Shown here: one piece after another, positions 1 through 11,248 of the stretch
Layout: every line of letters starts with the position of its first letter
How positions within the stretch are numbered: the stretch's first letter is position 1
Origin: Heligmosomoides polygyrus polygyrus
Lineage: Eukaryota > Nematoda > Chromadorea > Rhabditida > Heligmosomidae
Direction: 5' to 3'
Length of the DNA: 64,000 nucleotides
Assembly (NCBI GenBank): GCA_947396885.1
Contig: OX377202.1
Span: forward strand, 29,069,407-29,133,406
The notes under the pieces: model-generated
Database searches by the model: none
What the model saw: the letters and a program-made list of their open reading frames with translations, nothing else
Told to the model about the DNA's origin: nothing
Made by a program: the position numbers and the translations under genes

Positions 1-59
1 TCGTGTCTATCGCATGGTCCGTTTCCAGGTTGTTAAAAGTAATTCTTCATCCGTCGTTT

Positions 60-3000
60 TTTTTGCAAAATAAGTGCTGCGTCGAGCACCCACTTCGCTT
101 TTTTAAGGCTAAAGCCTCTACATCAGGCCGTCCCTTCCTAATGAGGAAAGGGACAGGCCTATACGTGAACGCGAGGCTTGCCGCAGCACGCTACACTCGC
201 AGAATTGTAACGTTCATGCTCCTGGCAGCAGACCAGTGCAGTCATCTAATGATCCTCCAGTTGTTGTATTTTCTTCAACTCAAGTTATTTCTCTTGCGTC
301 TGATAATCAATTAAACGACTGTCTGTCGGACTGTGGTTTCTGGACTCAAATGCCTTGTCTCTAATATTCGGTCACTAGTTAAGGACAAATTATCTCTTTC
401 ATTTTTGTTGAGAAAATACAATCTCGATGTAAGTGCCCTAACCGACGTAGTTGAACGCTTCCGTTGAAAACGAGCCTCTCTTAGGTGACTTTTTTCTCAG
501 TACGAACTCTTTAGGCGCGATCGTCTTCAAAAAAAGTGAAGTGGTGTAGCTCTTTTAATTCTCAACTTCCCCATGCGTTGTTTTCAAAAAATCAGTACCA
601 AATAGTTACGAGTTCCTTTGCTGTGACCTATTTCCTTGCTTTAATGTTGCTCACTTTGTCGTTGCTTATAAAGCACCCTCTTGTCCACTTTCCTCTGCTG
701 ACAAGCTTATCGAAGTTCTCAGCGACCTTATTTCTTGTGAACAGGAAACTATTATTGCTGATAATTTTGATCTCCTGGATATAGGCTGGACTTCCTTCCC
801 TGGTCCGACAGCCAGCTCTTCTGTCTCCAAAATCTTCTTTCAGTTTTGTGCCGCTTACAGTCTTCATCAATTCATACGCAGGGATACACATGAGTCACAC
901 ATTTTGGACCTTGTCCTTATGCTGATCCCGCTATTGTTAACCGAGTAAAGGTTGAAAGTCCATCGGGTTTTTTCGATCACTCTACCATCAGGTTCTCTTT
1001 AAGCGTGCGTAACGACAATCCTAAGTTTATTTTTAGAAGAAACTTCATCTCCGCCAATTACCACGCGATCAAGGATTATTTATAGAATGTAGACTGGTAC
1101 AATCTTTCGGGACTGTCTCTACTGTTGACGCGATGTTTGACTTGTTCATCGCCATTCTGAACCACCGCATAGAACTAATTGTCCCCCTTGTAAAAGTTTA
1201 TCTACAATGAAGAAATCTTCCACATTATTTACAAACGCTCTTCTTAAAGCGCTCTAATCGTAAGTCTTGGAATATTGCGGTTAAGTCTAGTAGTCGAAGG
1301 GACTGGGATGCGTTTTATAATATCCGCAACGCGTTCGAAGAAGGTTGCAGAAGTTCAGTAGCCACAGAGAGAAAAAAGATTATTAACTCGAGTAAGCGGG
1401 CCTTCTACAAATTATTGGACATCAATCTTAAATGCAACTCGAAGAATGGTACTATTAAGTACCATTCTGGCGCAACAATTGTAAGAGATGATGACAAGAT
1501 AGAAGTATTCGCAAATATTTTTGCACATGTTTGCAGCCAAGACTCTGATAGCTAAGACAGTCTAGATCAATTGTCCGGTCAACCAGTTTGTCCTGTAATG
1601 GATGATTCTGTGTGGTTTCATGCAGACGAAGTTCTTTCCTTGTTACCAAAGTGGCCTAACTCTTACAGCGTTATTTCTGACGGAATTATTTTGCTCCTTC
1701 TGAAGGTGGCCCCAGTTTTGGCAAGACCACTGAATATATCTTTAAAAGTTTTATCAGATCTGAAGTTCTTTCTAGGTGGAGAACTCTTTAACCATTCCGG
1801 TACCAAAATCCTAGGCTAGCTCTCCCCACAACTACCGGTCTATTAGTTTGGCTTAATTCTTGCAAGGATATTCGAAAAGATCCTTAAAAACAAACCGAGA
1901 AACTCGTCTAGAGAACATTCTGTTCTGTCTCCATATCAACATGATCTCCAGAAAGGAAGAACGACGGTAACTGTAATTCTGCAGGCCTTGAACGAATGGA
2001 CTCTGTCTGTAGAAGGAGAGATTCCTGCACCTGTAATATTTCTGGAGTTTTCAAAAACTTTCGAAAGAGTTTCGCATTCGTAACTAGCACATAGATTAGA
2101 AACAGTTGGTATCCATCCGCGTGTAGTGGCGCTGCTACAACCCTTCCCTGTGATCGCACCTTTGCAGTACGTGTGAATGCCTGCCTATCCACTGTCAGGC
2201 ATGCACCTAGTGGTGTACCTCAGGGCAGTGTGTTATCCCCTTTATTGTTCAACATCTATACTTGTGACCTGCCTGACTTAATTATAAGTAGCGGTGTCAA
2301 ATGTTATCCGATTGTTGCCCATTTGCCGACGATCCTAAATATTCAACTCTGTCCGTTCCGCGGATGATCGTGCGGCTCTGCAAAATGCACTTAATATGGT
2401 CGATAATTGGGCTGCTCAGTGGAAGCTTCCGCTTTCTAGAGAAAAGAGGAGCAAGGTTATTCACTTAGGAGGCAATAATATTTTTCAGTTACAGTGTAGA
2501 TAGCATTCTTATCGAGGAAGTGGAGCAAATGCTAGATCTTGGCTTCCTTATAACAAAAGATCTTAGCTTTGACCTACATTTGAAAGAATTGCCAATGCAG
2601 CAAGTAGGATTGTCTACAATCTATTCAGAGCTTTGACAACTAGGAATACGACAGCATATTTGAGAGCATATAAAACCTACGTGAGACCCTTACTTGAATA
2701 TGGGACGGTGATATTCAATCCGTTCAAAAAGAAAATTGTATCTAAACTCGAAAGCGTTCAGAAGGGCTTTTCAAAGAAACTCATGGTTCGAGCTCTCCAT
2801 TTTGCATATGACAGGATCCCATCGTTTCATGAAAGAAATTCCAGTTTTTATCTCGAGGCTTTAGCTTATAAAGGAAAAAAGCACGACCTAATCTTGTTCC
2901 ATCAAATTATGCATGACAAACCTTCCTTTGGATATGTTTTGCTTACTGAGAAGGTATGTTACTAGAGGCGGGTCGCGAAAAATTAGCTTCCCTAGGGACA

Positions 3001-3286
3001 GGCTCAACTGCAAGTATCACTTTTGTCGGCTAGGGCTTGGACTTCATTTTTTGAAATTTCGAAGAGGCGTCAGTTCCCCAGCAGTTTGCCGTTCTTCAAG
3101 TTCTCTCTAGATAGTTACCTCGGTCAGTTATGAAGTTTTTTTTGCAATTCTAGTAATAATACATTACGTTTATTCTTGGTTGTTCGTCTCCTTTGAAGTT
3201 ACTTCTTGTTTTTTTTAGAGAGAATGGTCGTACATTTTGTGTTCGCTGGCAAGGTTGCTTTGTTTGACATGATCTTATTCGTGTAA

Positions 3287-3333
<47 letters not shown>

Positions 3334-3336
3334 ATA
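60..3336 (+). pseudogene. CR1/Jockey-like LINE, near full length, decayed
   Basis: APE-type non-LTR retrotransposon. Reading across several frames gives an endonuclease from about 340 (IRSLVKDKLS, later a DNFDLLDIGW motif near 760), a linker (RDWDAFYNIRNAFEE near 1300), and a reverse transcriptase with GVPQGSVLSPLLFNIYTCDL at 2212-2271. The C-terminal region (YKTYVRPLLEYGTVIFNP) is at 2660-2965. It ends in an AAATA/TAAA repeat at 3285-3336. Multiple frameshifts and stops show that it is inactive. The extreme 5' end may lie outside the window. Confidence 0.82.
3285..3336 (+). repeat. TAAA microsatellite tail of LINE
   Basis: About 13 units of TAAA directly after the LINE 3' region. The same tail type follows the other LINE 3' ends at 51892 and 54131. 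Confidence 0.9.
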
Positions 3337-3337
3337 T

Positions 3338-4320
3338 AGTGGCGTCAAAAATTTGTGATCGCTCGCATTTTTTCAGAACTCGCGTTAAATTAGCTTTAAA
3401 AATTTGAAATTTGGACAATGCTGTGACAATTAACAAATCTTCTTATATTGCGTCATCACTGCTCTTCTATATTGGTCATTTTCTTATTTCATACAAGAAG
3501 CGAAAAAGAAACCGTGAAATCTGCCAAGTTGTACATAAATCAATGTAGCTTTACCAGACGCGAGTTGCAAAATCTTTTGCTTTAGTTATAGGTTCACATC
3601 CGCTCGGTATAGACTCTAGAAGTTTGCTGATTACGTGTGATCCGATATCTTCTCATTTCTGCCTTGATTGTTCAGACTTTTTGGCCTTGTTTCTTGCTGT
3701 GAGACCTGCTAAACTTCTAGCAAGGGTGTTCGATTGGTTCCAGATCCGGTGACTGAGAAGTCCACGACATAAAATGAATTCCATTCTCATTGAAAAACTC
3801 TTTCATCGTCTTCGAAACATGTTTCGGGTCATGGTCCTATTAGGAAATCCACGACGTTCAGAAAGTTTCTCTGGCTTGTGGAAGCATGACATTGTTCAAA
3901 ATCTCTGGTAGCGTCTGGAGTAAATAACTCTTTGGATGTGGTAAGTAAGGCCTGTCCGCTGGCACTGAAGCATCGCCAAACCATAAAGCTACCTCCGCCA
4001 TGTTTATGTTGGCAGCTGATCCATTCTGCCGTACCTCGCGCCTTTTGAACGCGTTACGTAGTGTGGTTCGTCAGATCCAAATAGGTCGAACTTGCTCTTA
4101 TCACTGAGGAGCACTTTTTTTGCATCGTCTATCGTCCAGCTCAAATACTCCTTGACAAATCGGAGCCTAGCTTTCCTATTCTCTTCGCTAATGAAAGGTT
4201 TCTTAACGGGAAGTCTTCCATAGAGTTCAAAAGATCTCAGTCGACGTTTTACCGTGCTCACGCTCACATCCATTTATCCAGCTTTTCGTAAAGTTTTCAA
4301 AATGGCTTATAGAGAGCTGT
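3338..4320 (-). mobile_element. Tc1-like transposon remnant
   Basis: The minus strand encodes VSTVKRRLRSFELYGRLPVK (helix-turn-helix), WTIDDAKKVLLSDKSKF (first catalytic aspartate kept) and, after a frameshift, HGGGSFMVWRCFSASG, all in the order of Tc1-family transposases. Stops and shifts interrupt it after about 3930. The right end reads TATAGTGGCGTCAAAAATTT, like a Tc1 terminal repeat next to a TA. No matching left terminus was found, so the 5' part is lost. Confidence 0.75.
4004..4273 (-). pseudogene. Tc1-like transposase fragment
   Basis: Open stretch of 89 codons covering the second helix-turn-helix and the beginning of the DDE domain up to HYVTRSKGARYG. The N-terminal half is missing, and the catalytic core continues only in broken frames. 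Neighbour: the TAAA tail of the LINE lies immediately beyond the transposon end at 3337. Confidence 0.75.
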
Positions 4321-4329
4321 AGAGGGCTG

Positions 4330-7300
4330 CCGAGTGGTGCCATAATGGCTTTCAAATCTCCTGCAATGCATCATTGCATCAGAATAGGTAAAAATGGTGA
4401 AAACCCATAGCCCCTTAGTGCGAGCCGATGGTGCAAAGGTGATCGCCCGGAATGGCCTTGTCGCGTCCAGAAATTAACCTCCAAAACTTCATGGCAATCC
4501 GATAATCTAGTAGTTTTCACAAGAAAGCATTTTTATGTGATTCGTTGATAGGAACCGCAGAAGGGATTGAGTAGCCAAGTAGATTGCGAAGCGGGTTTGC
4601 AGGAAGAGTTGGCTAATTGCAGATATAGACCCTTGCACTCACACGACTCCAATCGGAATGAAGTGTTTCCAAAATGTAAATTATTTTTCAATATCTTATA
4701 TTGAGGTAAAAGTAAAAAATTCCTCACCCACGTGTTAGAGTAAACTACGGTAGATTACGGTAAGAATTGTGTGATCAGCATCGCTGTGTGTTCCACGTGG
4801 TAAGGTGAAAATGTGGAAGAATCATCATCAAGGGGTCAATTATTCTGTCTCCACTGACCTGCTCACACATACTCAGCTTCTCCTACTGCAATCGACCGTA
4901 ACTCCGGGTACGGATGAGAATTTTGTGACAAGTACTCCCCTAATCCCCCCCCCCCCCCCCCAACAACCTGCGTGCGAGTAGGGAAGAGCCGCCACATCAG
5001 AAGTAGCCGGCAACGCAAACAATAACACGAGATGGATAAAGCATCCCAGATTTGGTAACAGTTTTGTGCTTCCCTGCGGGATACATGAGTTACGGGCGCA
5101 CGAAGTAACTCAACGCGACGAAAGCTAGCTGACAAAACACCTCACAACGTTAAAGAGAAGAAAATAAAGCGGACAGATAAAGGCGAGATCCGCTCCACAT
5201 TTGCAAAATGGGAAAGATTGCATCCCGTAATCCCTAGGTTCTAATCTGGAATCGAACTACCGACATCACCCTTGCAAGTCAGCAGAGCAATCCACTCGAG
5301 CACCCGCTCCCTTGCGCCACAGTTATGAATGAATCGCCTTAAGGTGTCTATGTGACTTCTATTAGAAGGACACCAAGCTGTCGGACTGCTGTGATCTGGC
5401 TATAACTGATGCTCCTGAAGTTTTTTTGGCGGTCAATTTTTTATCACGGCAAGGCCATTTCAAGCGTCATTTGACCTCAACTAAGGGGCACGGGAGATAA
5501 GAACGTTATTGTTCAGTGAGATCTTTTCAATCCATATGTACTCTGTGTTTCGAAAAACTCAACTTGGAGCACACTGAAGTCATTAGCCATATCCGCGCTA
5601 ACATGTCGCGAGTAGATCGGCCATACAGTTCTCACTAAATTTCCTGTGGGTTTCGACGATGTTGCCGAACTTTCAGAAGCCTTTCAAACATGTTTCTTCT
5701 TTCCTGAAGAAAGCCTGGAGTCGAGCGTAATTGGGGGGAGGGGGGCGAGAAACGGATTGATATTAGCTAAGAAACCTACTGCAAAAATTTCTGTGGAATT
5801 ATTTAAAAAGGCGAAGGATCAGAGTATAAATAAACTGCTGTAGTTAATAGTGGTCTGTGCTAGCCACTCCTCCTACTGCTGAAGGCTGAACTTGTAGTTG
5901 CAGCGCGAAGAAAGAAACGAAACAGAGGTGTGACCAATTTTCTTTCCTACATGACATATGTTGGGGTAGGGCATCCTTTTACCTCATTTCGACGGCAGAG
6001 GATATGAGGATATTTGAAATGCTGAACCAAGGCCATGACAACATTCGTATGTGCTTTTTTCCTCATCAGTTCCTGAACGTAGTCGTCGCCTTGTTGCTGT
6101 TTTCAGAAAAATAAATCACTTTATTAGTGCAGTTGGATAGATATATTTCTTAAGGACATCAAATGTGAATCACTCTAAGGAGCTTGTAAATTTGAGCTTA
6201 TTGCTAGTAACGTATAATAAATCCAAAATGCATCTATTGTACAGAAGCGTACACGACAACGAACAAGTGAATTGTAAAAGTAGTACATAGAACCCACATA
6301 ATCATGCATGGAAATTTGAAAATTTGGGAGACATTTCTAAGTGGAAATCTGCCTTGAAAATACTGAAAACTGGAAGCGTCGAGTGCAGGCACGTGTGGTG
6401 GTGAAGTAGGTTACCCAATTCAAGTGGATGGACTTCCTCTCTGAAAACAATATATGTATTGTTAAGGATAAGAGATGCTAAGATAGTTTAAAAGCTCCGT
6501 TTTCCTGTGAAAGTAAAGTCCTTATGTAAAAAGTCTGTTCAGTTTGAAATTAAGCTGGACTAACAAATAAAAAGACAACTTTGCACAGAATTAGTGAATG
6601 CTATGCTATTCTGAAAGGGAGCAAAGGCAGTTTTTGTTTAATTGAAGTGTTTGCTTAAAAGCAGCTGCTTTTCCTTAAAATCCATTGAATCGTTAGTTGA
6701 AGCCACATCACCCAAAGAATTATTCGTACTAGTCGCGAAGTTGGGCAGCATTGAGAGGTAAGAACGCGACACCCAATCAGGCCGCATCGAATGGACGTTC
6801 ATTCGCAGATGGTGTGCGCTGCTGTATCTTCGCGAGATGTACTCATATATGTACTAATTTCATGCAAAACTCCGTCTCCTCACCTGAGCACCCGGCATCC
6901 GTAATCCAGCCGACTGGACCACTTTTATGAAGGCGTCACTGGTCCGCAATCGCTCTTCTTGAGTCATCGAACGAGAACCGTAAAGGCAAATCGACCATAT
7001 GGCTGGTTCCTGTGGTGCTTTGAGCCGCAGCTGAAAAACCTCGTAGCTGAAGGGGTAATGTCGGCAATGCCTTTATAAGCTTCATTATCTACAAAATCGA
7101 TTATTTACTGATGTAACGTTCTATGGCGGATTATTACGAACGGAGAAGTAGAACTGAAGGGTTTGCATTGCGGGATGGAAAAATGGTTCGATGATGCTGC
7201 CTGGAAAAGAAAGGAATTCCAAAGCGGCCAGAAGACAGGTGCTAATTTCGCATTAAAAACAGCGCTCAAATAAAGTCTTCGGTGTTCTAGCTCACACATT

Positions 7301-8040
7301 TAATGGACTGGCTGAAGCGAAAAAAAACATTTCGTGTAACAACCAAGCTTAGAAAAGCCCTACCCATTCGTGATCCACATAATAGGCGGCATGTCCACTT
7401 TTCTTCTTGTTGTCGTAGAGCAGCACTCGCGACATGGGATTCGACTTGCCGTCGAGGCCACGGTGCATCTCTCTGGCCTGTAAAAGCTCTGCAGTCGCGA
7501 ACATTATCAGCAGCAGACGGTCGGTTTAATTCTTCGAAGTTATGAATGACTGGTAACCGTCTTTAGGAGGGGAAACATAGCGCATAGGTTTTTGAAGCTG
7601 CCGATCTTGCATCGCGAATCGCCTATAACTTCGACACCTTCGACTTTATGGGCGTCAGGATTTGCCATTCACTAACATCAAAGGGTCCTTTGCAAACACA
7701 CAGGAACTCCGAAAGGGGAAAGGGGACTGTAGTTATTTATTTGTGTGGCAGAACCAGTAGGTTAGAATGCGATCGGTGTTACTATCAGGGCAACCGCTGG
7801 GTCCTCCCGTTTAATTGGCTACTACCCTGCCATGACTCACCAGTCGATTGCTGAAACACCAGCACTGGACCTGTTTTTGAATGCTGGATCTCTTTTTCAG
7901 CTACATCTTCTCGAGCGCGCCGGGTTGGTTCTTTTCTCAACTTGCCTGTTTATGGTAGGTATCTTTCGCGTATTTCTACCACTTTCACGTCAAATTAGGC
8001 AGTTTTCCAACAGAACTGAGTTCTTTTCTAAATATAAGCA
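4330..8040. other. intergenic, no recognisable gene
   Basis: AT-rich single-copy or heavily decayed sequence. The only structures noted are a C17 run at 4946-4962 and a tRNA-like stretch at about 5240-5322. Short ORFs here have no recognisable motif. Confidence 0.5.
5240..5322 (-). repeat. tRNA-like sequence, possible pseudo-tRNA or SINE head
   Basis: On the minus strand, a D-arm-like GTGCTCGAGTGGATTGCTC is followed about 40 bases later by a box-B-like TAGTTCGATTCCAG. Pairing of an acceptor stem is poor. Confidence 0.35.
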
Positions 8041-8577
8041 GGCTTGACTCTTTTTTGAAACAAACTGGCCATCCTTCAAATTCTCGTTTTCCAAATTTCC
8101 CCCACAATAAAATAGGTACTCCTCGAGATGGTTTGAATAATAAATTTTTGTACAAGCAAAATTTTTTATATTTTTTATTCGCCCACCACAATAAGTGGAT
8201 ACACAAATTGGAATAATGTAAAAATTTTATTTTTAAGAAAATATGGATTTGACTCTATTTTAAAGTGCAGAAAAGTAACAATCGTTTGCTGTGTTCAAAA
8301 AGGGATCGTGCTGTGCGCTCCACCAGCTCGCCGAGATTTTATTTGATTGAGAACAAAAATTATGTTTGCATGCGGTCACACCTACTGGATACTTTAAACG
8401 GTACAAAAAGTATGACAAAAACACACATCCTCACATCGCTGTTTCAAGTAGCCAGCGTTTACACTGCTAATCAAATAAAAATCGCAACGAGCTAGCTGAG
8501 TGCATTGCGCGACCTCTTCTTTTATTACCATAAACGGTTGTTGGCTTTCTTCGGTTTATGACAAATTTCAGCTCACT

Positions 8578-9131
8578 TCTTCTTCTTATTCTTCAGCGTT
8601 TGTCCCGCTTAGCAGCGGGGTCCGCTCTTCTGGTATGATGACGCCACTTCGCACGATCAAACGCTTGATCGGGGTGGATACCAGCTTCCTTTAAGTCCAC
8701 GTGCAACGTATCAAGCCAGCGTTGCCTAGGTCGTCCTTTAGGCCGTTTTCCGGGCACATCTATGTTGAGGCCAATCTTCCGAACGGTGTCGCCGTCCGCA
8801 CGAAGAACATGGCCATACCACCGTAGGCGAGCTTCACGTAGCTTGTCATCAATTGGAGCGACGCCAAACCTTTGACGTACGGAGACATTGCGAACATGAT
8901 CCAAACGCGTGACACCAGCCGTCCAGCGCAGCATTTTCGTCTCCATCACGCTGAGGCGGCTCTCAACTTCCTTCGTTGCAGGCCAGCACTCAGCACCGTA
9001 CATCGCTACTGGTCGGACGACGGTTCTGTAGATCTTTGATTTTAAGCGCTCCGGTATCTTTCTGTCGCACAGAACGCCTGTCATTGAGCGCCATTTGGAC
9101 CACGCTGCGCTCACGCGTGAGTTCACCTCGC
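8578..9131 (-). mobile_element. 5'-truncated RTE-type LINE insertion with target-site duplication
   Basis: 554-bp insert flanked by identical 16-bp copies of CAAATTTCAGCTCACT at 8562-8577 and 9132-9147. The insert encodes the last 180 codons of an RTE reverse transcriptase and ends in a GAA-rich 3' tail (TTCTTCTTCTT on the plus strand). Clean boundaries make this one of the best-defined insertions in the window. Confidence 0.92.
8593..9131 (-). CDS. RTE-type reverse transcriptase, C-terminal fragment
   Basis: Uninterrupted C-terminal domain: VSAAWSKWRSMTGVLCDR, YRTVVRPVAMYGAECWPATK, RQRFGVAPIDDKLREARLRW, YGHVLRAD, then GKRPKGRPRQRWLDTLHVDL and a stop at 8593-8595. This order is typical of RTE-clade LINEs. 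The endonuclease and catalytic RT palm are absent because of 5' truncation. The lack of stops suggests a fairly recent insertion. Codons before GEVNSR belong to the target-site duplication and flank. Confidence 0.9.
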
Positions 9132-9439
9132 CAAATTTCAGCTCACTATTCTCCTCTAATAAAATAGCGATTTTATAAAATTTCAAACAGAGTCTTCACT
9201 TGTTAGGGTAGGTCTAAAAAAGTCTCATAAAAATCATACCAAATTTTCCTTAAACAAAAAATATATTGCCCGTTTCGGAGAGTTTATTTTATTGTGGAAG
9301 AAGCATTTTTGATTTGGAAGATGTTTACCACGATTTCAAAAAGCTTGTTTGGAAGAGTGTCCAATATTTGATTTCAAAAGTGTCCATTTGGACGTGAAAA
9401 TAACGTAACACTTTTGCGTATGGATAGCCGTTTTCATCG

Positions 9440-10135
9440 CCTGTCATCTGCATCTTCTGTCGTCCCGTTGATCATCGAGTTGCTCGAGCGGGAGCCAACA
9501 GCGTGTCCATTCGGGTTCTGTCGCGTGCCAGAGTGCTCCAATGGATCCTCCTAGCTCGAGGGACACAAAGAGCGTCATATTGTTCGTTCAGAACTTCCAC
9601 GTAGAAAATCGAACAGCGCTTTGGTGAGGGTCCTGATGTTCTCTTGACATCCCGTTCAATCCAGTCGGTGACGGCTGTCATCCAGCGGGTGTTTGCAAAG
9701 CGCATTACGTTGCCGGCCCACCTAATTTTCGACGATTTGGCTCATGGGCAGCGTCTCTGATCTTCGAACGTCGGCGAAGCTCGGAACTTCGGAGGTCTTT
9801 CCTCACTCCTCTCGAATCCACACTGACCGCGTGTTCATCCTGTTTTCGTTTAGATCAGGCCTCTGAAGCGGTCAGGAAGAACAGTGGAGTCGAATTGGTG
9901 GGCGAAGGGTCGGACGTTCTTCGCCTTCTTCACCACTTCATCCACGCTCTTGAATGCTCCTCAGGCCAATGATTTCCTCCTGCCCAGCTCCAGCGCTAGG
10001 TCGTAGACCATGTTGACATCGCGGACCAGATACACATATCAGGAACATTCGGAGATGTTCGTTCCGTTGGGTGAGAGTTGGGCTTTAGAAACTTGTCCGT
10101 TCCTTATGAACGTCATCCTGCCGTGGCCGTACTCA
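9440..10135 (-). pseudogene. RTE-type reverse transcriptase C-terminal fragment, decayed
   Basis: Broken frames on the minus strand read in RTE order: LNGTNISEC-like strand near 10070, KSVDEVVKKAKNVR near 9930, SSKIRWAGNVMRFANTRWMT near 9700, AVTDWIERDVKRTSGPSPKR, YVEVLNEQYDALCVPRARRI and HWSTLARDR down to 9480. Several stops and shifts are present. It belongs to a different RTE subfamily from the 8578-9131 insertion. Confidence 0.82.
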
Positions 10136-10350
10136 TAGGTACTGCATTTCTTTCCATTTCAATTAATCTTTCCGCGACGCTACTGAATAGCTTAGGAGCA
10201 AAGTACCGCGCTTCTATTTAGTGAGAAGAAACAAACTGTAGCGAACATAGGACAGAACTGCTGCTCGTGGCCTTGTTCATTCCTTCTTTCGCTTTGCTCT
10301 TAGCTTCGTTGACAGGGTTGCCTCTGACTAAATGCTCTCCCCACATTAGG

Positions 10351-10640
10351 ATAAGGGATAAAGGACGGCGTTATCCAATCCCTTTTGGGATGCGTCACGC
10401 ATTCTACTTCTACGGGATGTCGTGGAGGAGACTTGAATGCGTATTTGGCCATACAATGACTTGCGGTGGCCAGCCGATGAACAAGTCAGCGCTCTATCCT
10501 TCCCAGACAAGTCTGGTACGAATTTACCGACCCCGGAGGGATGAAAGGCTTGGTTGGCCTGAGCGGGAAATGTGAACCAGGAACCTGGTATCGGGTGCAC
10601 GCGACAGCCGGCGCCTCATCCGACTGCGCTACACGCGCCC
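10351..10640 (-). mobile_element. tRNA-derived SINE copy
   Basis: SINE of about 290 bp. Read on the minus strand it begins GGGCGCGTGTAGCGCAGTCG (box A) and contains a box-B-like GGTTC sequence in the tRNA part. It ends in TTTATCCCTTATCC. A direct repeat CCACATTAGG flanks it at 10341-10350 and 10645-10654. ORFs inside it are artefacts of the repeat. Confidence 0.88.
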
Positions 10641-10659
10641 GTCTCCACATTAGGTCCAG

Positions 10660-11200
10660 TATTGGAGGGTTCTGTTCACGTGTAAGAGCATGGTTTTGGC
10701 ATAGTCCCGTATGTGCGGTGGTAAGTAAATAAATAAACCTTTGACATGATTCAATGCCTATTCTAAGGTCATGATTTTCTTTTCGATAAATTGAAACCTC
10801 ACTTTATGCGGACACCCGATAATGCACATGTATACCGTAAGCAACATCTAGTTCTTTCCTAATCTGAAATGAGTTTCCATTTGAGGTTGTTTCCAGGGAC
10901 TGACACGATCTGCATCTCGGAGTTAAGTACCGTCCCATCGTCAGTCGAATTAAAGTGTCTTCCTTAGGGTCGCTTACTGCGAGCCACTATCCACTTGTCT
11001 ACACGGTGAATAGATGAGTACAAGAACAGGTATATTCCATATGTGACCGATATTAACGGAGGGAAACACGTTGTAGTGTGCATAAATACAGTTGTGTAAG
11101 TCTTCCCTTCAATATTCTCACAGAGCTAACAGCTAGAAGGTGAGATACTGAGACCTCGACCGTAATATGTGGAAACTGAGGTCTATGACAGAGGTTATGG
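10660..11200. other. non-coding stretch, 3' flank of SAMHD1-like gene
   Basis: Lies between the SINE and the predicted stop of the host gene. It probably includes the gene's 3' UTR. No other feature recognised. Confidence 0.4.
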
Positions 11201-11206
11201 AGAGAA

Positions 11207-11248
11207 TTAGGATTTCCAGAGGATATGCTGCCCATTGCGATACTGCTG
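11207..11248 (-). CDS. SAMHD1-like gene, last exon (probable)
   Basis: A 48-bp intron (GTGGGT to TTTGACAG) leads to 13 codons, QQYRNGQHILWKS, and a TAA stop at 11209-11207. The choice depends on intron size and phase only. No AATAAA signal is clear just downstream. Confidence 0.5.
   Translation of the reverse strand, partial: QQYRNGQHILWKS

Larger units (their letters stand above)
8045..9405. repeat. non-autonomous AT-rich repeat, interrupted by an RTE insertion
   Basis: The parts on both sides of the RTE insertion match, in the same orientation, a second copy at about 24440-25180. Shared blocks include TTATAAAATTTCAAAC, TTACCTTAAACAAAAAATAT and GTAGAAGAAGC-type ends. Ends of both copies carry CGTGAAAAT / ATTTTCACG sequence in inverted orientation, suggesting terminal inverted repeats. 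Confidence 0.55.

Noticed and set aside
10890..10960. 5S rRNA-like phrase (CTCGGAGTTAAGTACCGTCC)
   Set aside because: Resembles a short internal part only; the ends and stems of 5S rRNA are not present.
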